NCBI RefSeq assembly: GCF_014534645.1
Contig: NZ_JACVQF010000235.1
Location: forward strand, 1 to 64,000
Direction: 5' to 3'
From: Streptomyces griseicoloratus
GTDB taxonomy: Bacteria > Actinomycetota > Actinomycetes > Streptomycetales > Streptomycetaceae
Length of the DNA: 64,000 bases
Part shown: positions 8,582 through 16,856 of the stretch, piece by piece
How positions within the stretch are numbered: the first letter of the stretch is position 1
Layout of the letters: every line of letters begins with the position of its first letter
The notes under the pieces: generated by a model
Database searches by the model: none
What the model saw: only the letters and a program-made list of their open reading frames with translations
What the model was told of the DNA's origin: nothing
Program-made: the position numbers and the translations under genes

Positions 8582-9747
8582 AGATCGCTGTGATCGGACT
8601 CGGTGTACTGGGCGCCGCCGCCGCCTGCTCCCTGGCGCGGAGGGGGGCCGAGGTCACCGTCTTCGAACGGACCACCGCCATGGCCGGCACCTCCGCCACT
8701 TCGTTCGCCTGGACCAACTCGCACAACAAGAACCCCCGCTCGTACCACGACCTCAACATCGCCGGAATGCTCGAGCACGACGCTCTTGCCCAGCGACCCG
8801 GAGCTGCCCCGGCCTGGTACGTCCGCAACGGGAACCTGGAGTGGGCCGAGGACGCGGCAGGAACCGAGCGGCTCGCCGCATCGGTCGCCGAACTCGTCGA
8901 CCGCGACTACCCCGTGCGCTGGATCACCCGCCGACAGGCCCGCGAACTCGTCCCCGACCTGCGCCTCGCACCTCACGTCGAGCACATCGCCCACTACCCC
9001 GAGGAAGGTCATGTCTTTCCCGCCCTGCTCGTCTCCCGCCTGTGGGGAGAAGCACGGGACCTGGGCGCCCGACTGCGCCGTCCGGCGAACGTCACAGGCC
9101 TGTACGAGACCGTGGACGCAGTGCGCATCGAGCTGTCCGACGGCACCGCCGCGGAGGCCGACGCGGTCGTGACCGCGGTCGGCCGCTGGACCGAGGCCCT
9201 CACCGCGGCGGCCGGCCGCCGCATCCCCATGGCCGACCCCGATGCCGCGGGCACGGCCACGGTGGGCCTGCTCGGCTACACCAACCCGCTCCCGGCCCGC
9301 CTCGACCGCGTGCTCACGACACCGCGGCTCAACGTCCGCCCGGACGGCGCCGGACGGCTGATCGTGCAGGGCCTCGACCTGGACGCGGACGCCGACCCGA
9401 CGGCCCCGCCCGCCGTGGACGGCCGGCACGCCGGCGAACTGTGCCGCCGCCTGACCGACCTGCTCGCCGGAACCGAAGGCGCCCGGCTGGAATCGCTGCG
9501 TGTCGGACAACGGGCCCTGCCCGCCGACGGCCTCACGGTCGCGGGCTTCCTCGGCGACAGCGCGCGCATCTACACCCTCGCCACCCACAGCGGCATCACC
9601 CTCGGACCCCTGCTCGGCAGGCTGGCCGCGCAGGAGCTGCTCACCGGCGAGCCCGACGACCTCCTGGCGGACTTCCGCCCCGGACGTCTGATCGGCCGTA
9701 CGCGTCTTCCGGCCCTGCAACCTGCTCGCTTCGCCGGCCAGCAATGA
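8578..9747 (+). CDS. FAD-dependent oxidoreductase (DAO family)
   Basis: A 389-residue flavoprotein of the D-amino-acid-oxidase / glycine-oxidase fold. The N-terminal FAD-binding Rossmann motif is IGLGVLGAAAA (about residues 5-15), with an acidic strand end VFER and the C-terminal FAD segment GDSARIYTLATHSGITLGPLLG. Family members oxidise amines, amino acids or related hydroxyacids. Its ATG overlaps the symporter stop by four bases, so transporter and enzyme are made together. About 195 bases separate it from the downstream lacI gene. Substrate not predictable from sequence. Confidence 0.9.
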   Translation: MKIAVIGLGVLGAAAACSLARRGAEVTVFERTTAMAGTSATSFAWTNSHNKNPRSYHDLNIAGMLEHDALAQRPGAAPAWYVRNGNLEWAEDAAGTERLAASVAELVDRDYPVRWITRRQARELVPDLRLAPHVEHIAHYPEEGHVFPALLVSRLWGEARDLGARLRRPANVTGLYETVDAVRIELSDGTAAEADAVVTAVGRWTEALTAAAGRRIPMADPDAAGTATVGLLGYTNPLPARLDRVLTTPRLNVRPDGAGRLIVQGLDLDADADPTAPPAVDGRHAGELCRRLTDLLAGTEGARLESLRVGQRALPADGLTVAGFLGDSARIYTLATHSGITLGPLLGRLAAQELLTGEPDDLLADFRPGRLIGRTRLPALQPARFAGQQ

Positions 9748-9941
9748 CCCTCTTCCGTCCGGTCACCTGCCGACAGTGGCGGCACCACGGTCGGCGGGTC
9801 CTCTCCCCTCGAGTTCCCGGCCGAGGGCGGCGTTCGCCGACGGCGCCCGCGGCGCATCGCGGCCCGGTGTGCGGATGGGGGGAGCGCACGTCCGACAGGG
9901 GTCCGTATTCTTGCCTCGACACGACCCGGAGGTAAGGACAC

Positions 9942-10940
9942 ATGGCGCGGCGGCCCACTGTCACGAGCGTGCAGATTGCGCGGGAGGCGGGTGTCGCGCA
10001 GTCGACGGTCTCGCGCGTTCTGAACGGGGGGAGTGTGGCTCCCGAGACCCGGCGCCGGGTGCTCGAGGTGGTCGCCAAGTACGACTTCCAGCCCAGTCAG
10101 GCGGCGCGGAGTCTCGTGGGTGCGCGTTCGGGGCTGATCGGAGTGGTGATCCGGGACCTGACGAACCCGTTCTACCCGGTGATGGTCAAGGCGATGGAGC
10201 ACGTTCTGCACGAGCGCGGCCTGCGACTGTCGCTGGTCACCGATGTGATGTCGGCCGAGGAGGGGCTCGCGCTGCTGCGCCGCGAAGGAGTCGACGGGGT
10301 CGTGTTCACGTCGGCGGCCGAGGGGGAGCCCCTGGCACACCGGACGGTCGGTCACGGGATCCCGGTGGTGTTGTGTCACCGCACGCTCGAGGGCTTCCCG
10401 GCCGATCAGGTCGAGGCCGACAACCCGACCGCCGGCGAGCTCGCGGCCGAGCATCTGCTGGACCTGGGTCACCGGCGGATCGCGATGGTGCGCGGCCTGG
10501 CCGGGGCGAGCACCGCCCAGCAGCGCGGTCTCGCCTTCCGCCGCAGGGTCGCGGCCGCGCGCGGCGTCACCCTCACGGAGATCGACGGAGCCTATGACTA
10601 CGCCACCGCGTACGAGGCGGTGCGCACCCTGCTCGTGAGCGCCGACCGGCCCACGGCACTGTTCTGCCACAACGACGTGATGGCGTACGCGGCACTGAAC
10701 GCGGCCGCGGCGTCGGGCGTCGCGGTGCCGGGGGAGCTGAGCGTAGTGGGCTGCGACGACGTGCCGCTGTCGGCGTGGGAGCGCATCGACCTGACGACGG
10801 TGCGCCAGCCGCTGGAACGGATCGCGCAGGTGGGCGTGGAGCTGCTCCTGGACCGGCTGGAGAATCCGGACCTGCCGCACCGGCACGAGATCCTTCCCGT
10901 GGAGTTCGTGGAACGCTCCACCACCGCGCCTCCTGCCTGA
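9942..10940 (+). CDS. LacI family transcriptional regulator
   Basis: A 332-residue regulator. The N-terminal LacI headpiece TSVQIAREAGVAQSTVSRVLN (residues ~8-28) and hinge FQPSQAARSL lead into a periplasmic-binding-protein-like core (GLIGVVIRDLTNPFYPVMVKAME). The core carries the usual C-terminal signature VVGCDDVPLSAWERIDLTTVRQPLERIAQ. GGAGG precedes the ATG at good spacing. It lies between the symporter/oxidoreductase operon and the dehydrogenase/MHS operon. Two CG-centred palindromes sit directly before the latter, so this protein most probably represses that operon and also binds the third copy near 5.78 kb. The inducer is unknown. Confidence 0.93.
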   Translation: MARRPTVTSVQIAREAGVAQSTVSRVLNGGSVAPETRRRVLEVVAKYDFQPSQAARSLVGARSGLIGVVIRDLTNPFYPVMVKAMEHVLHERGLRLSLVTDVMSAEEGLALLRREGVDGVVFTSAAEGEPLAHRTVGHGIPVVLCHRTLEGFPADQVEADNPTAGELAAEHLLDLGHRRIAMVRGLAGASTAQQRGLAFRRRVAAARGVTLTEIDGAYDYATAYEAVRTLLVSADRPTALFCHNDVMAYAALNAAAASGVAVPGELSVVGCDDVPLSAWERIDLTTVRQPLERIAQVGVELLLDRLENPDLPHRHEILPVEFVERSTTAPPA

Positions 10941-11204
10941 TCCCGTGCGGCTCGCGCCGGTGTGCACGCTCTCGTGCGGCCCCGACTGAACTTCTTCCTG
11001 CGACAGGTCACTTGAACGGATCGGCCCGGCTCCGAACTCCCGGGCCGTCCCTCCCGCACCAGGGTTGCGGCCAGCGCCGTGCCCTGGCGCACCGCGCGAG
11101 GATCTCGCCAGTCTCCCCGGATCCGGGCGAAGCCTCCACGTGAACGGTTTCCGAACTGCCCGCGAATCACCCCTTGACCATCGAGCCGTCCGTCTCCCAT
11201 GCTG

Positions 11205-11233
11205 TGGATACGTATCCAATGGATACGTATCCA
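11205..11233. promoter_or_regulatory. Tandem LacI-family operators before the dehydrogenase gene
   Basis: Two perfect copies of the 14-bp palindrome TGGATACGTATCCA (11205-11218 and 11220-11233) are separated by one base, a centre-to-centre distance of 15 bp. The second extends to 16 bp with flanking A and T. They end only 9 bases before the GAGGAG ribosome binding site of the downstream gene, where a bound repressor would block initiation or elongation. The lacI gene lies just upstream. Nothing else is recognisable in the ~310-bp gap between the two genes. Confidence 0.8.
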
Positions 11234-11254
11234 TCAACGAGTGAGGAGCTCGGC

Positions 11255-12577
11255 GTGTCCCGCACCATCAAGGCCGCTGCCACCCCTTCCACCGCCCCCT
11301 CGGGCAACGACGCCGTCGCACAGACCGTCCGCGAGCTGATCGCGGACGTCCGCAGCCGCGGCGACGAAGCGGTCCGTGAGCTCTCGGCGCGCTTCGACCG
11401 CTGGGAGCCGGAGTCCTTCCGTCTCGACGACGCACAGCTGGCCGAGATCATGAAGAGCCTCGACCCGCAGGTCATCGAAGACATCAAGACCGTGCAGGCC
11501 AACGTCCGCCGCTTCGCCGAGGCCCAGCGCGCATCGATGACGGAGATCGAGATCGAGTCCGAGCCCGGCGTCTTCCTCGGCCACCGCCACGTGCCGATCC
11601 GGTCCGTCGGCGCGTACATCCCCGGCGGCCGCTACCCGCTGACCGCCTCCGCGCACATGACGATCGTGACCGCCAAGGCGGCCGGTGTGCCGCGCGTGGT
11701 CGCCTGCACCCCGCCGATCCGGGGTGAGATCCCCGCGGCGACCGTTGCCGCGATGCATCTGGCGGGCGCGGACGAGATCCACATCCTCGGCGGCGTCCAG
11801 GCGATCGCCGCGATGAGTGTCGGCACCGAGAGCATGACGCCCGTGGACATGCTGGCGGGACCGGGCAACGCCTACGTGGCCGAGGCGAAGCGGCAGTTGT
11901 TCGGCGAGGTCGGCATCGACCTGTTCGCCGGACCCACGGAGATCCTGATCGTCGCCGACGACGCCGCCGACCCGTTCGTCGCTGCGGTCGACCTGCTCTC
12001 GCAGGCGGAGCACGGCCCCGATTCGCCTGCTGTGCTGATCACGACCAGCGAGCGTGTCGCCACCGCCGTGCAGCAGCACATCGAGGAGATCCTGCCCGGG
12101 CTGCAGACCGGCGACATCGCCGGCCCGGCCTGGCGCGACCACGGCCGGATCATCCTGGCCGACGACCTCGACGAGGCCTACCGCATTGCCGACTCCTTCG
12201 CCTACGAGCACGTCCAGATCCTCACCGGGAACCCCCGCGAGGCCCTGGACAAGATGCACGCCTACGGCGCCCTCTTCCTCGGCGAGGGCACCTGTGTGTC
12301 CTACGGCGACAAGGTCATCGGCACCAACCACGTCCTGCCGACCCGCGGCGCGGCCCGCTACACCGGTGGCCTGTGGGTGGGCATGTACCTGCGCACCGTC
12401 ACCTACCAGGAGGTCCGCGACCCGAAGGCCTCTGCGGCGCTGGGGGAGCTGTGCGGCCGGGCCGCCCGCGTCGAGCTGTTCGAGGGCCACGCCCGCTCCG
12501 GTGACGTGCGCGCGGCCAAGTACGCCGGCGCCCCGCTGACCTGGACCGACCACTATGCGAGCGCCACCGGCGCCTGA
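11255..12577 (+). CDS. Histidinol dehydrogenase-like NAD-dependent dehydrogenase
   Basis: A 440-residue member of the HisD superfamily. The metal and catalytic residues of HisD are all present: Gln250 and His253 (SQAEH), Glu318-His319 (AYEHV), Asp352 and His359 (GDKVIGTNHVLPT) and His412 (EGHARSGD). It sits with a LacI regulator and an MHS transporter, not with his genes, and has a GLWVGMYLRTVTYQEV segment that I associate with catabolic HisD paralogues such as the sulfopropanediol dehydrogenase HpsN. I infer four-electron oxidation of an alcohol to an acid in carbon-source use rather than histidine synthesis. GTG start: GAGGAG lies six bases upstream, and an earlier ATG would place the operators inside the gene. 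Confidence 0.85.
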   Translation: MSRTIKAAATPSTAPSGNDAVAQTVRELIADVRSRGDEAVRELSARFDRWEPESFRLDDAQLAEIMKSLDPQVIEDIKTVQANVRRFAEAQRASMTEIEIESEPGVFLGHRHVPIRSVGAYIPGGRYPLTASAHMTIVTAKAAGVPRVVACTPPIRGEIPAATVAAMHLAGADEIHILGGVQAIAAMSVGTESMTPVDMLAGPGNAYVAEAKRQLFGEVGIDLFAGPTEILIVADDAADPFVAAVDLLSQAEHGPDSPAVLITTSERVATAVQQHIEEILPGLQTGDIAGPAWRDHGRIILADDLDEAYRIADSFAYEHVQILTGNPREALDKMHAYGALFLGEGTCVSYGDKVIGTNHVLPTRGAARYTGGLWVGMYLRTVTYQEVRDPKASAALGELCGRAARVELFEGHARSGDVRAAKYAGAPLTWTDHYASATGA

Positions 12578-12686
12578 CCCCGCCCGGCGGGACAGCGGCC
12601 GCCCCGCCCCGTTCCCGCACGTCCTCCGACTGTCCCCGTATCGTCCCCGTTCCCCCCCCGCTTCGTCCCCGATCAACGGAGATCCC

Positions 12687-14051
12687 ATGGCCACCGCCGC
12701 CACCCTGACACCGGAGCAGGTCAGACGCCGATCCCTGCAGTCCGGCACCATCGGCGCGATCGTCGAGTGGTACGAGTACACGATCTACGGCGTCGCCGCG
12801 GCGCTCGTGTTCGGGCATCTGTTCTTCCCGGACCTCGCTCCCGGCATCGGTCAGATCGTCTCGCTCGCCACGTTCGGTGTGGGCTTCCTGGCCCGCCCGA
12901 TCGGCGCGTTCGTCGCCGGGCACCTCGGGGACCGTATCGGGCGCAAGTCCACGCTGATACTCACCTTCTCGATCATGACTGTCGCGACCGCTGCGATCGG
13001 TCTCGTGCCGACGTACGAACAGATCGGGGTGGCGGCACCGCTGCTGCTGTGTGTGCTGCGCCTGGCGCAGGGCTTCGCCGTGGGCGGCGAATGGGGCGGG
13101 GCGGCCATCATCGCGGTGGAGAACGCGCCGCGAGCACGGCGAGGCTACTTCGGTGCCTGGCCGCAGATCGGGGTCTCGGCGGGGCTGCTCCTGGGCACGG
13201 CCGCGGTCTCGCTTGCGGCGTGGTTGTCCGGCGACGCGTTCGAGACGTGGGGCTGGCGTGTGCCGTTCCTGCTGAGCACGGTGCTGGCCGGCGTCGGCTT
13301 CGCGATCCGTCTGCGGGCCACGGAGAGCCCGGCGTTCCTCGCGGAGAAGGCGAAGATGGACGCCGAGCTGGAACGCCGGAAGGCGCCCGCGGCGGTCCTC
13401 TTCCGCGATCACCGCAGGCCGCTGCTGATCACGGTCTTCGGCCGGTTTGCCGAGGCCGGGAACTACTACCTGTTCACGACGTTCATCCTGTCCTACGTCA
13501 CCACCACGCTGGGGGTGCCCAAGAGTTACGGCCTGACGGCGTCGATGATCGGCGCAGCGGTGAACATCGTGATGATCCCGGTGTTCGGCGCCGTGTCCGA
13601 CCGCATCGGTCGGGTCCGCACCTTCCTCATCGGCGGCACCCTCATCGTGATCACCACATGGCCCGTGTTCGCACTCGTCCACACGGGGCGGCTGTGGGCG
13701 ATCGTCGCCGGCGTGGTGCTCTTCCTGGCCCTGGGCCACGCCATGGTGTACGCGCCGTTGCCCGCCCTGTACTGCGAGATGTTCCCGACCGCGGTCCGCT
13801 ACTCCGGCATCTCCATCGGCTACCAGATGGCGTCCATCCTCTTGGCGAGCTTCACCCCGGCCCTCGCCGGAGCGATGGTGCTGTGGGCCGACGGCAGCCT
13901 CTGGATGGTGATCGCCTTCGCCATTGTGACCACCCTCGTCGCCATGGTGGCCATTGCCTACGCCCCCGACCACCGCGACCGCGAACTCGACGAGATCGGC
14001 GACACGGCACGCACACCCGCGACCGCGAGCGGGACGAAGGCGGTGGTGTAG
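12687..14051 (+). CDS. MFS transporter, metabolite:H+ symporter (MHS) type
   Basis: A 454-residue transporter with twelve hydrophobic segments. The MHS hallmarks are clear: an N-terminal GAIVEWYEYTIYG, the loop GHLGDRIGRKSTLI between TM2 and TM3, and RLAQGFAVGGEWGGAA in TM4. Related proteins (ShiA, KgtP, ProP) import organic acids, betaines and similar compounds with protons. GGAG precedes the ATG by five bases. It follows the HisD-like dehydrogenase by about 110 bases on the same strand, presumably one transcript under the twin operators, and is the likely importer of that enzyme's substrate. Confidence 0.92.
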   Translation: MATAATLTPEQVRRRSLQSGTIGAIVEWYEYTIYGVAAALVFGHLFFPDLAPGIGQIVSLATFGVGFLARPIGAFVAGHLGDRIGRKSTLILTFSIMTVATAAIGLVPTYEQIGVAAPLLLCVLRLAQGFAVGGEWGGAAIIAVENAPRARRGYFGAWPQIGVSAGLLLGTAAVSLAAWLSGDAFETWGWRVPFLLSTVLAGVGFAIRLRATESPAFLAEKAKMDAELERRKAPAAVLFRDHRRPLLITVFGRFAEAGNYYLFTTFILSYVTTTLGVPKSYGLTASMIGAAVNIVMIPVFGAVSDRIGRVRTFLIGGTLIVITTWPVFALVHTGRLWAIVAGVVLFLALGHAMVYAPLPALYCEMFPTAVRYSGISIGYQMASILLASFTPALAGAMVLWADGSLWMVIAFAIVTTLVAMVAIAYAPDHRDRELDEIGDTARTPATASGTKAVV

Positions 14052-14139
14052 CCGGCGAGAGCGAACACCGCCGACGCATCGGCACGAGCCGGCCTCCGGG
14101 CGCCAGGGGTTGCCACAGAGCGGACACTCGGGCCCGGGG

Positions 14140-14173
14140 GCCGGCGGACCGCTGCATTCGCTGCTCCGCCGGC
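14140..14173. terminator. Candidate bidirectional terminator hairpin
   Basis: GCCGGCGGA and TCCGCCGGC form a perfect 9-bp stem with a 16-base loop between the convergent MHS transporter and sigma-factor genes. There is no U-tract, which is common for actinomycete terminators. The position supports the role, but the loop is long. Confidence 0.45.
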
Positions 14174-14269
14174 TCGGCCCCGGGGCCGGGCTGCGCGACG
14201 CGGGAATCGGCCTCGAAGTGCCGCGTCCCGGTGGCTCGGCGCCGTGCCCAGGGGCCGGGTCGTCGGTGG

Positions 14270-14863
14270 TCAGGCCGCGGAGCGCATCGGCGCGGGGTGC
14301 TCGGCGGCGTTCAGCCACTCGATCAGGCAGGTGCGGGCGCGAGCCACCCGGGAACGCACCGTCCCCACCGGGCAGTTGATGACGAGTGCCGCTTCCGCGT
14401 AGGGCAGCCCGAGCAACTGGGTGAGGACGAAGGCCTCGCGGCGTTCGTCGGGCAGGCCGGCCAGCAGATCGGCGAGGACGACGCCGTCGTCGAAGCCGGG
14501 CAGGCCGTGTGGCTGGGCGCGTTCGGCGGCGGCTTGCCAGTCGGCCGTGTCCGACAGGCGGGGCCGGGCGGCGGCGTACCGGAGGCTGTCGACCACCGTG
14601 CGGCGGGCGATGGTCAGCAGCCAGGTGCGGGCCGAGGAGCGGCCTTCGAAGCGGTGCAGGCTGGTGAGGGCCCGCAGGAAGGTGTCCTGGGTCAGGTCGT
14701 CCGCGGCCTGAGGGTCGGCACCGAGGCTCGTCACGTAGCGGCGGACGTCGCGGTGCAGGGCCCGTACGAAGTGTTCGACCGCTTCGGCGTCACCGCCGCG
14801 GGCGGCGAGAGCCCAGGCCGTCGTCGACTCGTCCGGCGGGGTGGGCAGGGCAGGAGTGATCAT
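14270..14863 (-). CDS. RNA polymerase sigma factor, ECF (sigma-70 family)
   Basis: A 197-residue ECF sigma factor. Region 2 spans about residues 30-95 (ALHRDVRRYVTSLGADPQAA, DLTQDTFLRALTSLHRFEG, TWLLTIARRTVVDSLR). Region 4 spans about residues 125-185 (LADLLAGLPDERREAFVLTQ, GLPYAEAALVINCPVGTVRSRVARAR). It would direct RNA polymerase to a small stress regulon. The ATG at 14863 has GAAGGA upstream; the frame is open for 233 codons further but they lack coding character. No zinc-binding anti-sigma (HxxxCxxC) gene is adjacent. The next gene upstream on the same strand is a His/Met-rich membrane protein, a possible target or partner. Confidence 0.92.
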   Translation of the reverse strand: MITPALPTPPDESTTAWALAARGGDAEAVEHFVRALHRDVRRYVTSLGADPQAADDLTQDTFLRALTSLHRFEGRSSARTWLLTIARRTVVDSLRYAAARPRLSDTADWQAAAERAQPHGLPGFDDGVVLADLLAGLPDERREAFVLTQLLGLPYAEAALVINCPVGTVRSRVARARTCLIEWLNAAEHPAPMRSAA

Positions 14864-15027
14864 CTGGCGTCCTTCTCGGGAATCCGGGCCCGGCGGTGAA
14901 CGGCGGCGGGCGCGGTGATGGCGTGCGGCCACGCGGAGACGATCGACGTACGACCGCACGGAGGCGTACGGCCGATGCCCGGGCCGTCCGGACGCGGAGC
15001 GCCGTGGCGGCATCGGGAAACCGGCTG

Positions 15028-15672
15028 TCAGACGACAGCGGTGCCGGCGGGCGGGCCCCGAGAGGTGATGGCGTGGACGAGAAGGACCTGCCGCGGCGTA
15101 CGGGCGGCTCGGTTCCGGCGCGGGCGGACGCGCGGACGGTGCGGTGGGGCGGGCGGCAGGAGGGGCGTCCGCAGCGGTGCGAGGAGCCATCCGGCGAGTG
15201 TCCGCAGGATGCGGAAGGCGGCGCGTTCGCCGTACGCGAGCCACAGGCTGCACAGCAGCGCGGCCAGTAGGTGGGCCGCGACCATGCCGGTCGACGACAT
15301 GCCTGCCATGTCGGGGTCCATGGGCCCCTGGTGGGCCATGTGTTCCGGCGGCGTGCCGTTCCACAGGGCGTGGTGGTGAGCGGCGGGCATGGCAGGGGCC
15401 GGCCGGTGGGGCCGCGCAGCCGTCTCGGCCAGCGAGTACCACACGTGCAGGGCGGTCTGGGCGGCCATCGCGGCGGAGGCGACGAGGGGTAGTCCGCGCT
15501 CTCGCCCGGTCAGGCACCATGCCATGCCACCCGCCCCCACGAATGCCGCGGCGATGGCCCACCAGGGCACCGTGGAGTCCGACATCATGCGATGTCCCAG
15601 GGCGGCGAGCAGCACACAGACGGCTGCGAACACCGCAGCCCTTGTCGCGCGACAGCCCCAGCCGACAGTCAT
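15028..15672 (-). CDS. Putative integral membrane protein with His/Met-rich loop
   Basis: A 214-residue protein with about five hydrophobic helices (AAVFAAVCVLLAALGH, PWWAIAAAFVGAGGMAWCL, LPLVASAAMAAQTALHVWYSL, GMVAAHLLAALLCSLWLAYG, then ILRTLAGWLLAPL) and an Arg/Pro-rich cytoplasmic tail. Between helices 3 and 4 lies PAAHHHALWNGTPPEHMAHQ followed by GPMDPDMAGM, a His/Met-rich stretch suited to binding copper or another soft metal. No domain name can be given. It is upstream of and co-oriented with the ECF sigma gene (164-base gap), so it may sense or handle the signal. A weak GAGGATGAG lies before the ATG. Confidence 0.75.
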   Translation of the reverse strand: MTVGWGCRATRAAVFAAVCVLLAALGHRMMSDSTVPWWAIAAAFVGAGGMAWCLTGRERGLPLVASAAMAAQTALHVWYSLAETAARPHRPAPAMPAAHHHALWNGTPPEHMAHQGPMDPDMAGMSSTGMVAAHLLAALLCSLWLAYGERAAFRILRTLAGWLLAPLRTPLLPPAPPHRPRVRPRRNRAARTPRQVLLVHAITSRGPPAGTAVV

Positions 15673-15722
15673 GGCGGACTCATCCTCGCATCCGCGCCTC
15701 TCGCGTCACGGGTACTCCTGCC

Positions 15723-15742
15723 GGATCGATACGGATCGATAC
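15723..15742. repeat. Tandem 10-bp direct repeat upstream of the membrane-protein gene
   Basis: GGATCGATAC occurs twice in immediate succession, followed by a third partial GGAC. It lies about 50-70 bases upstream of the membrane-protein start, in the 283-bp gap before the divergent methyltransferase. It could be a regulator site; no regulator is assigned. Confidence 0.5.
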
Positions 15743-15955
15743 GGACGGCGATCGAGCCTGCCACTCACCGTGGCTCGTGTGAACCATGCCACGGCAATTG
15801 GCAAGAACTGAAGGGGTGTTGGCGTCGACCGCACGCGACGCCGAGGCCCTCGCCGCCGTCGTGAACCGCCGGGAACCACCCGCCGCGAGCGGCCGACTAC
15901 TGAAACGACGGGAGTGGCAGGAGGGGCCCATGGGTCCAAGAGGAGGCCGAGCGTC

Positions 15956-16696
15956 TTGAAGTGGTACGAGGACGACTCCCTGTGGTCCGACTTCGCGCCC
16001 GCCATGTTCTCCCCGGCACGCGCGGAGTCCGTTGCCGAGCTGGTGGCCACATCACCTCTTTTCGGCTTTCCCCCGGGGTCCAAGGTGCTCGACCTGTGCT
16101 GTGGTCCGGGTCTGTTCCTGGTGCCGCTGGCCGCCCGGGGGTTCGACGTCACGGGCGTCGACCTCAGTGAGCCGATGCTGGAGCGGGCGAGGAGCGCCTG
16201 CGAGGAGGCAGGTGCCGATGTGCGGCTCGTACGAGGGGACATGCTCACGTACACGGCTCCCGAGGCATTCGACGTCGTCCTGAACGTGTTCACGTCCTTC
16301 GGGTACTTCGACGACCCGGACGACAACCTCCGGGTCCTGCGCAACGCATGGGAGAGCCTCGCACCCGACGGACAGCTCCTCGTGGACGTCATGGGCAAGG
16401 AGGTCCTGGCCGGCTGGATCGGGCGGCCCCAGGCCGTCGACCTGCCGGACGGCTCGTACGTGGTCCAGCGGGACGTCGTCCTCGACAGCTGGCGCAGGCT
16501 TCGGACCGACTGGACGCTGGTGCGCGGCACCTCGGCGCGCACGGCGTCCGTGACGTCCTACCTCTACAGTGCCGCCGAACTGCACGACCTGTTCGTGACC
16601 GCCGGCTTCTCGGACGTCGAGTGCTTCGGCGGCTTCGACGGCTGCGCGTACGACAACCACTCCCGGCGGCTGATCGTCCGGGGACGCAAGAAGTGA
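15956..16696 (+). CDS. Class I SAM-dependent methyltransferase
   Basis: A 246-residue Rossmann-fold methyltransferase. Motif I is VLDLCCGPGLFLVPLA (residues ~40-55), followed by the acidic loop GVDLSEPMLERAR and the post-motif FDVVLNVFTSFGYF. The substrate is unknown. I place the start at the TTG at 15956 because AGGAGG lies nine bases upstream and the protein then opens with KWYEDDSLW, usual in this family; a GTG at 15914 in the same frame is an alternative. It lies 160 bases before the PLP enzyme / ATP-grasp / MFS operon on the same strand and could be a tailoring enzyme of that cluster or an independent gene. Confidence 0.88.
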   Translation: MKWYEDDSLWSDFAPAMFSPARAESVAELVATSPLFGFPPGSKVLDLCCGPGLFLVPLAARGFDVTGVDLSEPMLERARSACEEAGADVRLVRGDMLTYTAPEAFDVVLNVFTSFGYFDDPDDNLRVLRNAWESLAPDGQLLVDVMGKEVLAGWIGRPQAVDLPDGSYVVQRDVVLDSWRRLRTDWTLVRGTSARTASVTSYLYSAAELHDLFVTAGFSDVECFGGFDGCAYDNHSRRLIVRGRKK

Positions 16697-16856
16697 GGCG
16701 AACCACCGACTCCGCACGCGTCGCTCCACGGCCGGGTGCCTCTGCGCGTGGTCCGCCCCGCCCCGGCAGGGACGGCAGCCTCACGCGCACGCCTGCCTTT
16801 GCCGCCCGCTCGTGGCCAACCGCTCGGCGCCCGCAGCCCCGGAGGACCGGTACACC

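Noticed and set aside
11174-11254. Starting the dehydrogenase at the ATG at 11174
   Set aside because: This would put both operators inside the coding region and lacks a ribosome binding site; the GTG at 11255 has GAGGAG six bases upstream.
11255-12577. Calling the HisD homologue the histidine-biosynthesis gene hisD
   Set aside because: Catalytic residues are conserved, but neighbours are a LacI regulator and transporters, with no his genes, so no biosynthetic symbol is given.
12767-14899. A 710-codon plus-strand frame over the MHS transporter, and a 639-codon minus-strand frame at 12399-14318
   Set aside because: Arg/Pro/His-rich shadow translations of high-GC sequence. The transporter frame has clear membrane helices and motifs; the shadows have none.
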